Virus record (IMG/VR): IMGVR_UViG_3300033143_001169 | Span: 1-27,691 of that record | Strand: one strand, 5' to 3' | Length of the DNA: 27,691 nt | Origin: a virus | Part shown: positions 12,254-20,093 of the stretch, in pieces | Numbering within the stretch: the stretch's first letter is position 1 | Layout: the number at the start of each line of letters is the position of its first letter | Notes under the pieces: model-generated | Seen by the model: only the letters and a program-made list of their open reading frames with translations | The model's database searches: none | Told to the model about the DNA's origin: nothing | Program-made: the position numbers and the translations under genes

Positions 12254-14233
12254 ATGAGTTTTGAAGGAACATCAAATCCTATGTATAGCCAATACATACA
12301 TACAAGTAGATATGCTAGATGGCTACCAGAAGAGAATAGGCGTGAGTCTTGGGAAGAGACTGTTACAAGATATACAGACTTCTTCTATAGTAAGATTATA
12401 GAGGGAGATATTGGGTTCAAAGGTTCAGCTAAGGAAAGAGATTCTATCTTTGGAGAATTACGAGAGAATATACTTAACTTAGAAGTTATGCCCAGTATGC
12501 GTACTCTAATGACAGCAGGCGATGCTCTAGAAAGAGATAACGTGGCAGGATATAACTGTGCTTATGTTGCAGTAGATAATCTAAAGGTATTCGATGAGGC
12601 TATGTTTGTACTGATGTGCGGTACTGGTGTAGGTTTCTCTGTAGAGAGACAATATATCAATAAGTTACCTGAGATAGCGGAGGAATTCCATGACACAGAT
12701 ACCACCATCACCGTCGCTGATTCAAAAATTGGATGGGCTAAATCATACAGAGAGATGTTGTCGATGTTATGTAGCGGGCAAATTCCCAAGTGGGATGTGT
12801 CTAAGGTGCGTCCAGCGGGAGAACCTCTTAAAACATTTGGAGGTAGAGCTTCAGGGCCTCAACCCTTAGTAGATTTATTTGAATTTTCAATAGAGGTGTT
12901 TAAGAATGCAGCAGGTAGAAAACTCACAAGTATCGAATGTCACGACCTTATGTGTAAAGTTGCGGACATTGTTGTGGTTGGTGGGGTTCGTCGGAGTGCT
13001 CTTATTAGTTTATCTAATCTTACAGATGAACGGATGCGAGTCGCTAAATCAGGACAATGGTGGGTGGATAACCCGCAGCGAGCTCTTGCGAATAACTCAA
13101 TAAGTTATACAGAAAAACCTGATATGGGCATATTCTTAAAGGAGTGGGCAGCATTATATGAAAGCAAAAGCGGAGAACGTGGTATCTTCAACAGAGAAGC
13201 GGCTAAAAGAAGTGCTGCAAGATCTGGACGAAGAGATGTTGATCATGAGTTCGGCACTAATCCTTGTTCGGAAATATTACTTAGATCCAAACAATTCTGT
13301 AACTTGTCAGAAGTTGTTGTACGAAGCACTGATACATTCGAGGATCTTAAACGAAAAGTTAGAATTGCTACAATACTTGGAACACTTCAAAGTACCCTCA
13401 CAAACTTCAGATATTTGAGTAGTGTGTGGAAACGTAATACAGAAGAGGAGCGTTTATTAGGTGTTAGCTTGACTGGTATTATGGATCACCCTGTATTGAG
13501 TGGAAGTTGGAATGATGTAGGATTAGCAGCAGGATTCCAAGATGAAAAAATACCATATACATTAACAGATATATTAAATGAATTAAAGGAGATATCAATT
13601 GAAACTAATAAAGAATGGTCTGAAAAACTGGGAATCCCTCAGTCCACAGCAATCACTTGTGTTAAGCCTAGCGGCACTGTGTCTCAGCTTGTTGATTCAT
13701 CCAGCGGTATTCATCCTCGGTATAGTGAGTATTATGTGCGTACTGTCAGACAAGATAAGAAAGACCCTCTCGCAGACTTACTCATCAGTCAAGGATTCCC
13801 TTACGAAGATGATGTAATGAAACCAGACAGTACTTATGTCTTCTCTTTCCCTATGAAGGCTCCTACTGGGAGTGTGATGAGGGACGATAGAAGTGCTATT
13901 GAACAATTAGAGTTATGGAAGATATATCAGGAGGCATGGTGTGAACATAAACCATCAATTACTGTTTATGTTAAAGAAGATGAATGGTTTGAGGTTGGAG
14001 CGTGGGTCAACAAATACTTTGATTCAATTTCAGGGGTATCATTTTTGCCCCACAGTGAACACTCTTATAAACAGGCTCCTTATCAAGAGATCTCAGAACA
14101 AGAGTATAATGAACTCAAGGAAGCTATGCCTAAGGAGGTAGATTTTACAGCCTTAATAGAACATGAAAAGGAAGATACCACTACTGGTATGAAAGAATAT
14201 GCATGTACTGGAGGTGCCTGTGAAATATTATAA
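12254..14233 (+). CDS. Class II (adenosylcobalamin-dependent) ribonucleotide reductase, monomeric
   Basis: A 659-residue reductase that makes deoxyribonucleotides for phage DNA. It matches the monomeric B12-dependent ribonucleoside-triphosphate reductase type (Lactobacillus leichmannii, 739 residues). Visible: first active-site Cys in YNCAYVAVD (C102); GVRRSALISL at 244-253; NPCSEILL with C338 (thiyl position) and E340; QFCNLSEV with C349, eleven residues after C338 just as C408/C419 in the leichmannii enzyme; KPSGTVSQLVDSSSG at 471-485 (phosphate loop); and the C-terminal CTGGACEIL with C651/C656, the swinging dithiol that is re-reduced by host thioredoxin. All needed residues are present. 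It needs the host's coenzyme B12, and no small subunit is needed. ATG 12254 follows GGAG at 12245-12248. No cobalamin riboswitch is visible upstream. Confidence 0.92.
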   Translation: MSFEGTSNPMYSQYIHTSRYARWLPEENRRESWEETVTRYTDFFYSKIIEGDIGFKGSAKERDSIFGELRENILNLEVMPSMRTLMTAGDALERDNVAGYNCAYVAVDNLKVFDEAMFVLMCGTGVGFSVERQYINKLPEIAEEFHDTDTTITVADSKIGWAKSYREMLSMLCSGQIPKWDVSKVRPAGEPLKTFGGRASGPQPLVDLFEFSIEVFKNAAGRKLTSIECHDLMCKVADIVVVGGVRRSALISLSNLTDERMRVAKSGQWWVDNPQRALANNSISYTEKPDMGIFLKEWAALYESKSGERGIFNREAAKRSAARSGRRDVDHEFGTNPCSEILLRSKQFCNLSEVVVRSTDTFEDLKRKVRIATILGTLQSTLTNFRYLSSVWKRNTEEERLLGVSLTGIMDHPVLSGSWNDVGLAAGFQDEKIPYTLTDILNELKEISIETNKEWSEKLGIPQSTAITCVKPSGTVSQLVDSSSGIHPRYSEYYVRTVRQDKKDPLADLLISQGFPYEDDVMKPDSTYVFSFPMKAPTGSVMRDDRSAIEQLELWKIYQEAWCEHKPSITVYVKEDEWFEVGAWVNKYFDSISGVSFLPHSEHSYKQAPYQEISEQEYNELKEAMPKEVDFTALIEHEKEDTTTGMKEYACTGGACEIL

Positions 14234-14798
14234 AGACTTAAAAGAAAATATATATAGTGTAGTGTTAGCATTGGGATTGATTATATCAGTCTCATATAAC
14301 CTACAACAGTCTAATACTAATGAGGTATTAGAGAGGGAAGTTGCATCCTTAAAGAGTGAATTGGTTACAACTGATTCAACCCTTGCTAAACATAGGAAGA
14401 GTAGACCTGCTGTTGTATCATGTGCTAATAACCAAGCAGACTATATTAATGCTTTGATTAATATGGAGAAGGAGTATAAGATGCCTAATGGTATACTGCA
14501 GAATATCGCATACCACGAAAGCAGATACAATCCAAATGCTGTATCTCACGCTGGTGCTATTGGTATTATGCAGATTCACCCAAGGTGGCATAAAGGGGTA
14601 AATGCATATGATCCATATGAATCTATTAAGTATGGGGCTAAGTACTTACAGTCTTTATATGATAGATTCGAGAACTGGGAGATGGCCTTAGCAGCTTGGA
14701 ATTGGGGACAAGGTAATCTAGCCAAACACTCATTCCGTAAGGCTCCATTGGAGACAAGGAACTTCATTAAGAATGTTATGACAGGAGTAGTTACATGA
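14220..14798 (+). CDS. Membrane-anchored lytic transglycosylase (SLT-type endolysin)
   Basis: A 192-residue cell-wall enzyme. A hydrophobic segment at about 11-28 (IYSVVLALGLIISVSYNL) serves as signal anchor; next comes a helical linker, then a soluble lytic transglycosylase domain from about 75 on, with YHESRYNP (E100 catalytic), SHAGAIGIMQIHP, YDPYESIKYGAKYLQSL and ALAAWNWGQG. It would cut the glycan strands of peptidoglycan. The start is taken as GTG 14220 because GGAGG at 14210-14214 lies five bases upstream; ATG 14199 has no ribosome site. The gene overlaps the reductase by 14 bases, and its ribosome site lies in the codons for the reductase's C-terminal Cys motif. The anchor could work as a releasable SAR sequence; this is unproven. 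Confidence 0.85.
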   Translation: MKYYKDLKENIYSVVLALGLIISVSYNLQQSNTNEVLEREVASLKSELVTTDSTLAKHRKSRPAVVSCANNQADYINALINMEKEYKMPNGILQNIAYHESRYNPNAVSHAGAIGIMQIHPRWHKGVNAYDPYESIKYGAKYLQSLYDRFENWEMALAAWNWGQGNLAKHSFRKAPLETRNFIKNVMTGVVT

Positions 14799-14941
14799 GT
14801 ACCGAGGAAGAGATGGAAAAAGCAAAAAAGGACTTACTAATCTATGGTATAATGGTAATACGTCGAACAGAAGATGGAGGGGTTGAACGAGTATACCCAC
14901 CAGATATACTTATAGATTTTCCAGAGGTAGTTGAATTATGA
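14795..14941 (+). CDS. 48-residue hypothetical protein in lysis cluster
   Basis: A short ORF with ATGA overlaps at both ends and AGGAG ten bases upstream. The product begins MSTEEEMEKAKKDLLIYGIM and ends DFPEVVEL: an acidic/basic helix followed by a short beta and Pro segment. There is no membrane segment, so it is not a holin or spanin. The overlaps with both lysis genes support its reality; function unknown. Confidence 0.6.
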   Translation: MSTEEEMEKAKKDLLIYGIMVIRRTEDGGVERVYPPDILIDFPEVVEL

Positions 14942-15228
14942 GTCTAAGTAGGAAACAACGTGACTTTTCAGCAGCCCTATTCTCTTTTGGAGTATGGTTG
15001 TATGAAGAAGGATATGAAGTAACACTAGGGGATGCTTATGCCACTGATGGTCATAAGGATGGATCATTCCATTATAAACGATTAGCTATTGATTTGAATC
15101 TATTTATTGATGATGAGTACCAAACAACTACAGAAGCCCACCGTCCTTTAGGGGAGAAGTGGGAAGAGATGGGCGGTACTTGGGGTGGTAGATTTAACGA
15201 TGGTAATCATTACAGTTGGGGAGAGTAA
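14938..15228 (+). CDS. Peptidase M15-type endolysin (L-Ala-D-Glu / D,D-endopeptidase-like)
   Basis: A 96-residue zinc peptidase of the M15 (VanY/T5 endolysin-like) type that cuts peptide stems of peptidoglycan. Marks: GSFHYKRLAIDL with H45 and D52 as zinc ligands, and GGRFNDGNHYSW with catalytic D88 and third zinc ligand H91; the D..H spacing matches T5 endolysin (D130, H133). The length is near the minimum for the catalytic domain. No signal peptide, so it needs a holin to reach the wall. It overlaps the previous gene by four bases and is followed three bases later by the holin gene. Confidence 0.87.
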   Translation: MSLSRKQRDFSAALFSFGVWLYEEGYEVTLGDAYATDGHKDGSFHYKRLAIDLNLFIDDEYQTTTEAHRPLGEKWEEMGGTWGGRFNDGNHYSWGE

Positions 15229-15231
15229 GAA

Positions 15232-15639
15232 ATGTTATTAGAGATATTTAGTTTTGTAAAAGAGATATTTACACCGGCAGCAGATTTAATTGACAATCTA
15301 CATACAAGTGATGAAGAGAAGGATACATTACGTAATGAACTAGCTAAGATTGAACAAGGGACTACGCTTAAGGTTATTGAGTATGAGGGTAAGTTATTAG
15401 AGGCACGTTCTAGTATTATTATGGCTGAGACTAAGAGTGATGCTTGGTTAGTTAAGAACTGGCGACCTATGACTATGCTAACCTTTACAGGTATTGTTGT
15501 ATCATATTGGTTTGGTTATCAACCTACTAATATGTCACCAGAGACTTTATCTGATGTATTTGATTTAATCAAGATTGGTATAGGCGGTTATGTGTTAGGC
15601 CGTAGTGGTGAGAAAATCGCATCCACTATTAAAAAATAA
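15232..15639 (+). CDS. Holin (3TM gene-transfer-release family type)
   Basis: A 135-residue protein like the '3TM holin' family. It has an amphipathic N-terminal helix, a charged coiled segment (about 25-65), then KSDAWLVKNWRPMTMLTFTG leading into a transmembrane helix, and a C-terminal helix DLIKIGIGGYVLGRSGEKIA typical of the family. It would open the inner membrane and let the M15 peptidase out. Start ATG 15232 follows GGGGAGAG at 15218-15225. It is the last gene of the plus-strand arm, 15 bases before the terminator region. Confidence 0.8.
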   Translation: MLLEIFSFVKEIFTPAADLIDNLHTSDEEKDTLRNELAKIEQGTTLKVIEYEGKLLEARSSIIMAETKSDAWLVKNWRPMTMLTFTGIVVSYWFGYQPTNMSPETLSDVFDLIKIGIGGYVLGRSGEKIASTIKK

Positions 15640-15654
15640 TAAATAACACGCATT

Positions 15655-15685
15655 AAAAAGCCCTCTTAATTGAGGGCTTCTTTTT
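15655..15685. terminator. Bidirectional intrinsic terminator between convergent operons
   Basis: AAGCCCTC (15658-15665) pairs perfectly with GAGGGCTT (15672-15679) around the loop TTAATT. TTTTT follows at 15681-15685 for plus-strand transcripts, and AAAAA at 15655-15659 gives a U-run for minus-strand transcripts. It lies between the two converging gene sets, where it would stop both. Confidence 0.92.
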
Positions 15686-15701
15686 GTCTGCTGTTTATGT
15701 A

Positions 15702-15887
15702 TTATTTCCTATTCCTATAGTGATCTATCGTCCGTACAGCCCAAGTACCTATTTGGATACTTAACCATATAATAGACAATGTAGCAGCTAAAGGGGGTAA
15801 ATATTCCATAAAGGAAGCTCCTGCTACTGCAGCAGCCCCAGCATCTACTCCGTGTTTCATTGTGTCAACGGTGTGTTGTTTCATCAT
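15702..15887 (-). CDS. Small holin-like membrane protein
   Basis: A 61-residue protein with a soluble, Ala-rich N-terminal helix and a hydrophobic segment YLPPLAATLSIIWLSIQIGTW, then a short basic tail RTIDHYRNRK. This size and layout resemble T7 gp17.5-type class II holins. It is the last gene of the minus-strand operon, 11 bases after the large ejection-protein gene, read toward the shared terminator. Start at 15887 or the next Met at 15884; GGGTGAGAA lies upstream. Since another holin is encoded on the plus strand, this may be a second holin, an antiholin or an unrelated membrane protein. Confidence 0.6.
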   Translation of the reverse strand: MMKQHTVDTMKHGVDAGAAAVAGASFMEYLPPLAATLSIIWLSIQIGTWAVRTIDHYRNRK

Positions 15888-15898
15888 TTCTCACCCAT

Positions 15899-18800
15899 CT
15901 ATCTACTTCCACTAGAAGATCTACTTCCACTAGAAGATCTACTTCCACCACGAGACTTACCCTCTGAAGCTATCTCATCAATTATATATCCTTTTCCGGG
16001 CATTACAAACATACGCTGTATATCATCTAATGCCTTAGTAGGATCTTGGTCTATTATTAGCTTCTTACCAGCTATTAAAACACGACCTATATCGGATACT
16101 GTAGGTCCCGCTATAGCAGCAGCGAAACCACCAGTACGGGTAGCTCCTGAGGATATTAAATCTTGCAGAAGACCTACACCACCAATTGATGTTACACCTC
16201 TTAGGTATCTCTCAGTATTGGTGAACTCTCTATCATCCCCTTTAACAACCCTACGTAGCTCGTCGATACTCATACCTATCGTACTTGCACCTCCAGCATA
16301 CCATATTAAAGGTTGAGCATTCCCCCTTAGTAAGGGTTTTATAACATTATCCTTAACGAACCTAGATTGGTGGAATGCGAAAGTCTTAAACTTAGTAAGT
16401 AATCTACCATAAGGAGTTTGCCACCCTAGGGGTATCTTATCAGGAGTATTCCTAAAGTTAATATCATTTGAGAACCTCAAACCAGCTCTATATAAATCAG
16501 TATCCGTAATAGGTCTTTGTGTAGGTAGCCCCATTTCTCTCATTCGCGCTGTAATCTTTCTAGCCTTAGCACCCTTTATCTCACCTTGTTGTATCTTTTT
16601 AAACTTAGACATTAAATCTTCTGCATAAGCACGTCCTATATTAGCACCTAGTCTACGTTGTATCTTCTCAGCAGCAATGAATCCCGTATATTTAAGGACA
16701 CGTTCTCCATGCTTACCAATACTACTTGACTCACCCGCAATCTCCATAAGTGTGGTCTCTAATGCTGCACCAGTGCGTTCTGAAAAATCACCACCCTCTT
16801 TAGTCAAAGCATTCTTAAATCCCTTTGAGAATACCTTTAGGGTAGTGAATGGGTTAGCAGTAAGATTACTCAATCTAGTAATACCATTTACTGTAGCCTG
16901 CATCATATTTAACATCTGAGCTGTTGATAACTTAGTGGCTGTCTCAAAGGAGGATGCAGATTGTAAGAACTTACGCTGCTGATCCCCTAATTTCATCGCA
17001 CTTCTTATTATATCAGAGTTAGAGTCTCCTATAGACGTGTAGAATGTTTGTCTTGCCAACTCAGCATCCTTTGGACTTCTCTCTTTAGCTATACGGCTAA
17101 AGATAGCATCTGCATGATAATCCTGTACTAAGACACCCTTACTGTTGACACCATCAAACATCCGAGCTGACTCTATTCTTCTGTACGAATCATTATAATA
17201 ACGAGCTACAACAGCAGAGGGATCTTTTACTAGGAAGGGTTCTAGTATATTCTCGAATTTCTCACTTATACTTCTAGGGTTTTCTAGATGTGAGGATCTT
17301 GAGTGATGGGATTTATTCATCATTACTCTTAAAAGATCTAGGGCTTGAGATTGGGACATTTGTTTCTCCCCATTCTTACCTGTCTTAGCAGCCTTTAAGA
17401 ACTCAGATACAACATCCTTATCCCCCACTATAGAGTGGAGTGTCTCCTTCATACTACTACCATTAATACTTGTTTTTGTCCAAGCATCAACCCAAGCCTT
17501 TTTCCCCTCCTTTGAGGATAACAAATCCTTATCATATATACGTGGGAAGTAACCATCTTTTGATGCCTTCGCCTTCATTTTAGCTCCGGCCTTCCTAGTA
17601 AGGACACCTACACCTACAGCATCATCAATTACCTGATTAAACTCTCTTCTCATCTGTTTAGCGGCAGCCAGCACATGAGGTGAGGCTTCTGAGGGTTTCA
17701 TTGTATGGTTTAATAGATTACGCACATCAGACATCTCTTCCTTATTCAAATGTCCTACCTTCTTTTCAAAATGCCACAGTCTATCTGCAACCTTAAGATC
17801 TATATTCTCTAAGGTTCTATTTAATCTTTCAGCTAAAGATCTACCAGCACTACCAAATCCTTTAATAACGGCAGTCGGAGAAGACCATATATGTGCATTA
17901 GCTAATACCCTAGCAGTATCATCATTAGCCCACTCACTCATCTTACCTATGCCTTTACGTGTATGTCTAAATGCTAAAGGCATTCCCATACCCAACATAC
18001 CACCATATAATGCACCTTCTGGCCCGTCAACATAACCACCAATAGCAGCACCTACAGATGATGATGCAAGGTGATGAGATAGAGATTGGCTTATAGAACC
18101 CCCCTGATTGAGGTGATTACCTAGAGCAGCAACACCCTCTTCCTGATTCTTGACAGCCTTATCAAAGGAATCTAACATTACAGAATTAGGATGTATTGAA
18201 TCTGTTAATATCTCTCTTTCTGTCTTAAGAGCTAGCTTCTCATACTTTACTGCCGACTTAACAGATTTAGAAGTTGTACCAGAGATATTATTAGTAAATG
18301 CCTTCTCAAAATCATCCTCTCTACCTATCCAACTATCCAATGATCTTTGTTCCCAAGAGTCTATAATTGTAGTCTCATTAGTACCTTGGGCTGTAGTAGG
18401 TTGAACCCCACCCTTCCTATTAACAAAGTAGGGTGCTGCGGTCTTTCCCGGAGAGGGGAGAGCCTTCTTCACCTCTGGGGAGGGAAGTACTTTAAGAACC
18501 TCTGGAGGTGCTAATCGTTTGACCTCCTTTGGAGAGGGTAGAGACTTTAGTACCTCTGGGGGCGGGAGGGCCATCTGCATAGCTTCCTCATGAGGAGCAC
18601 CTTTTGCACGGTATTTCTTATATGAATCAATAACCTGAGCACCTACATACTTAATAGCAGGGCCTAGTATGGCCCCGAAGGAAGCAGCAATTCCTACATC
18701 AGATGCATGGATTTCACCATCCTCGGCCAAATTATACGCAGCCATATCAATAGCAGCGACGCCACTCCCAATTATGGCAGCAGCCTTATATGTTTGACCA

Positions 18801-19273
18801 ATAGGCAACCAAGATGAAGGATCTGAAACAATTTGGATACCCTTAGCTGTTACTTCTGCTGCAATACTATCACTTAGATTATTTCTATTCTTTTCTGTTG
18901 ATAACCTCACCCTCTCACTTCTTTCCAATTCAGTTTCAGATCTAGTACCTAAGAAGTTACCTTGTTCATCATATTCAGGAACAGCCTGCTTAACTGAGTT
19001 GAATAGACTTCTCCATACATTCTGGAGAACTGAGAAGCTATCATTATATTTCATCTGATCGCCAACATCACTGATGAAGTCAGATGCCTTAGTATATATA
19101 TCCAAATCTTGAGCTTTCATTTGAGGATAATCTTTATACTCCTCAGACACCTCACTTCTTATAGAAGAGATGTCAGGCATCCCAGAGTTGGGATCACCAC
19201 CATCCATCTCATTCTTATTACCCTCACGGATATCAGCTATATCAGGAAGATCACCACTTAATAAAGCACCCAT
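15899..19273 (-). CDS. Large internal virion (ejection) protein
   Basis: A 1124-residue protein, the largest gene in the window, placed in the third position of an ejection set like P22 gp7-gp20-gp16. Such proteins leave the capsid ahead of the DNA and form a channel through the cell envelope. N-terminus is acidic and disordered; small Gly/Ala-rich hydrophobic helices follow (about 165-182, 196-213 and near 410-435, AAIGGYVDGPEGALYGGMLG); the long middle is charged and helical. Two repeat zones stand out: Pro-rich LPSP/APPEVLK repeats at 237-276 and a Ser/Gly/Arg repeat at the very end. No lytic transglycosylase motif is seen, unlike T7 gp16. The ATG overlaps the preceding stop (TAATG). Confidence 0.75.
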   Translation of the reverse strand: MGALLSGDLPDIADIREGNKNEMDGGDPNSGMPDISSIRSEVSEEYKDYPQMKAQDLDIYTKASDFISDVGDQMKYNDSFSVLQNVWRSLFNSVKQAVPEYDEQGNFLGTRSETELERSERVRLSTEKNRNNLSDSIAAEVTAKGIQIVSDPSSWLPIGQTYKAAAIIGSGVAAIDMAAYNLAEDGEIHASDVGIAASFGAILGPAIKYVGAQVIDSYKKYRAKGAPHEEAMQMALPPPEVLKSLPSPKEVKRLAPPEVLKVLPSPEVKKALPSPGKTAAPYFVNRKGGVQPTTAQGTNETTIIDSWEQRSLDSWIGREDDFEKAFTNNISGTTSKSVKSAVKYEKLALKTEREILTDSIHPNSVMLDSFDKAVKNQEEGVAALGNHLNQGGSISQSLSHHLASSSVGAAIGGYVDGPEGALYGGMLGMGMPLAFRHTRKGIGKMSEWANDDTARVLANAHIWSSPTAVIKGFGSAGRSLAERLNRTLENIDLKVADRLWHFEKKVGHLNKEEMSDVRNLLNHTMKPSEASPHVLAAAKQMRREFNQVIDDAVGVGVLTRKAGAKMKAKASKDGYFPRIYDKDLLSSKEGKKAWVDAWTKTSINGSSMKETLHSIVGDKDVVSEFLKAAKTGKNGEKQMSQSQALDLLRVMMNKSHHSRSSHLENPRSISEKFENILEPFLVKDPSAVVARYYNDSYRRIESARMFDGVNSKGVLVQDYHADAIFSRIAKERSPKDAELARQTFYTSIGDSNSDIIRSAMKLGDQQRKFLQSASSFETATKLSTAQMLNMMQATVNGITRLSNLTANPFTTLKVFSKGFKNALTKEGGDFSERTGAALETTLMEIAGESSSIGKHGERVLKYTGFIAAEKIQRRLGANIGRAYAEDLMSKFKKIQQGEIKGAKARKITARMREMGLPTQRPITDTDLYRAGLRFSNDINFRNTPDKIPLGWQTPYGRLLTKFKTFAFHQSRFVKDNVIKPLLRGNAQPLIWYAGGASTIGMSIDELRRVVKGDDREFTNTERYLRGVTSIGGVGLLQDLISSGATRTGGFAAAIAGPTVSDIGRVLIAGKKLIIDQDPTKALDDIQRMFVMPGKGYIIDEIASEGKSRGGSRSSSGSRSSSGSR
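15901..15954 (-). repeat. 18-bp tandem repeat at 3' end of ejection-protein gene
   Basis: ATCTACTTCCACTAGAAG occurs twice exactly (15901-15918, 15919-15936), followed by a diverged third unit at 15937-15954. It keeps the reading frame and encodes repeated SSSGSR at the extreme C-terminus of the 1124-residue protein. Being a whole number of codons, its copy number could change by slippage without breaking the gene. Confidence 0.85.
18446..18565 (-). repeat. Degenerate Pro-rich coding repeat
   Basis: This stretch encodes residues about 237-276 of the large ejection protein, made of repeated units of the type PPEVLK.LPSP (for example PPPEVLKSLPSP, APPEVLKVLPSP, SPEVKKALPSP). On the DNA it shows as repeated 'acctctgg(r)g' and 'ggagagggtag' blocks. 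It probably forms a stiff extended linker between the N-terminal and main domains. Confidence 0.75.
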
Positions 19274-20091
19274 TAATCAACCCATCCTACAAATGTATTA
19301 CCATCAGCATAGAAAGATCTTCCGGTCTTTGGATCTATTAAAACATCAACCTTATCCTTCCACTCACTCTTCAATCCTATCTTATTCTTACCCCAAATCT
19401 CCTTATCTTCCTCATAATACTTAGTGATATGAGATCTAGATTGGTGTATATTCTTACCACTTTGTAGTAAAGTGTTAGAAGTAGATGCTAGAAGATTAAA
19501 ATGTTCACTGTCCACATTATCAATATTTAGACCTAGAGATGAGGAAGCTATATCATCAGCAGTCTTGCTCATCTTATCCGTAGCCTTAGATTGATCTGAC
19601 TGCTGTTTCTGGGCTATTGAATTATTCAAGACAGTCAACATATTATTACGGGCCTCACCCTCCGGCATACTCTTAATTATGGTTAGAATATCACCAAACT
19701 TCTTACCCTCAGGAGATTTAAGATTAAACCCCTTCCCCTTCAGTTTCTCATTAGCCTGTGTTAACCTATCAGCTCTATCCTGTTGTAGGTTAGCAGACTT
19801 AAGTAATTCCATACCAAGTCTCTTGTCACCAGTAGCAAAGACTTCCTCAGAGGTAGAACGAGTACCCTCTATAGTACTTAGGTCAGCTTGTCCCATAACA
19901 TCCTTAGAGTCTCTTTTTATCTTTTGGTTATCAGCGAACTCTTGCATCTCAAGAGACTTTACTTGCATATTTTGTTGGGACTCCCGCCTCTTCCTACCTT
20001 CTGCCATAGCACCAATAACATCAGTACCTTGCTCTAGACCAAGACCCATACCCTGAGTCATTCTAAGAGTTAATTGTTCTAATATATTCAT
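19273..20091 (-). CDS. Internal virion (ejection) protein, gp20-position
   Basis: A 272-residue helical, charged protein between the gp7-like and the large ejection proteins. It begins MNILEQLTLRMTQGMGLGLE, then a Gln/Lys/Glu-rich stretch typical of long coiled helices, and ends DPKTGRSFYADGNTFVGWVD. The start is ATG 20091: a longer frame would begin with TTG inside the previous gene's end and is not supported, while GGGGGG lies six bases upstream of the ATG. There are two bases between it and the previous gene. Assignment rests on neighbours and composition more than on a motif. Confidence 0.65.
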   Translation of the reverse strand: MNILEQLTLRMTQGMGLGLEQGTDVIGAMAEGRKRRESQQNMQVKSLEMQEFADNQKIKRDSKDVMGQADLSTIEGTRSTSEEVFATGDKRLGMELLKSANLQQDRADRLTQANEKLKGKGFNLKSPEGKKFGDILTIIKSMPEGEARNNMLTVLNNSIAQKQQSDQSKATDKMSKTADDIASSSLGLNIDNVDSEHFNLLASTSNTLLQSGKNIHQSRSHITKYYEEDKEIWGKNKIGLKSEWKDKVDVLIDPKTGRSFYADGNTFVGWVD

Positions 20092-20093
20092 TA

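Noticed and set aside
12906-13418. Two plus-strand open frames (12906-13103, 13158-13418) within the reductase gene.
   Set aside because: They are out-of-frame shadows of a gene whose catalytic residues in this stretch are fully conserved.
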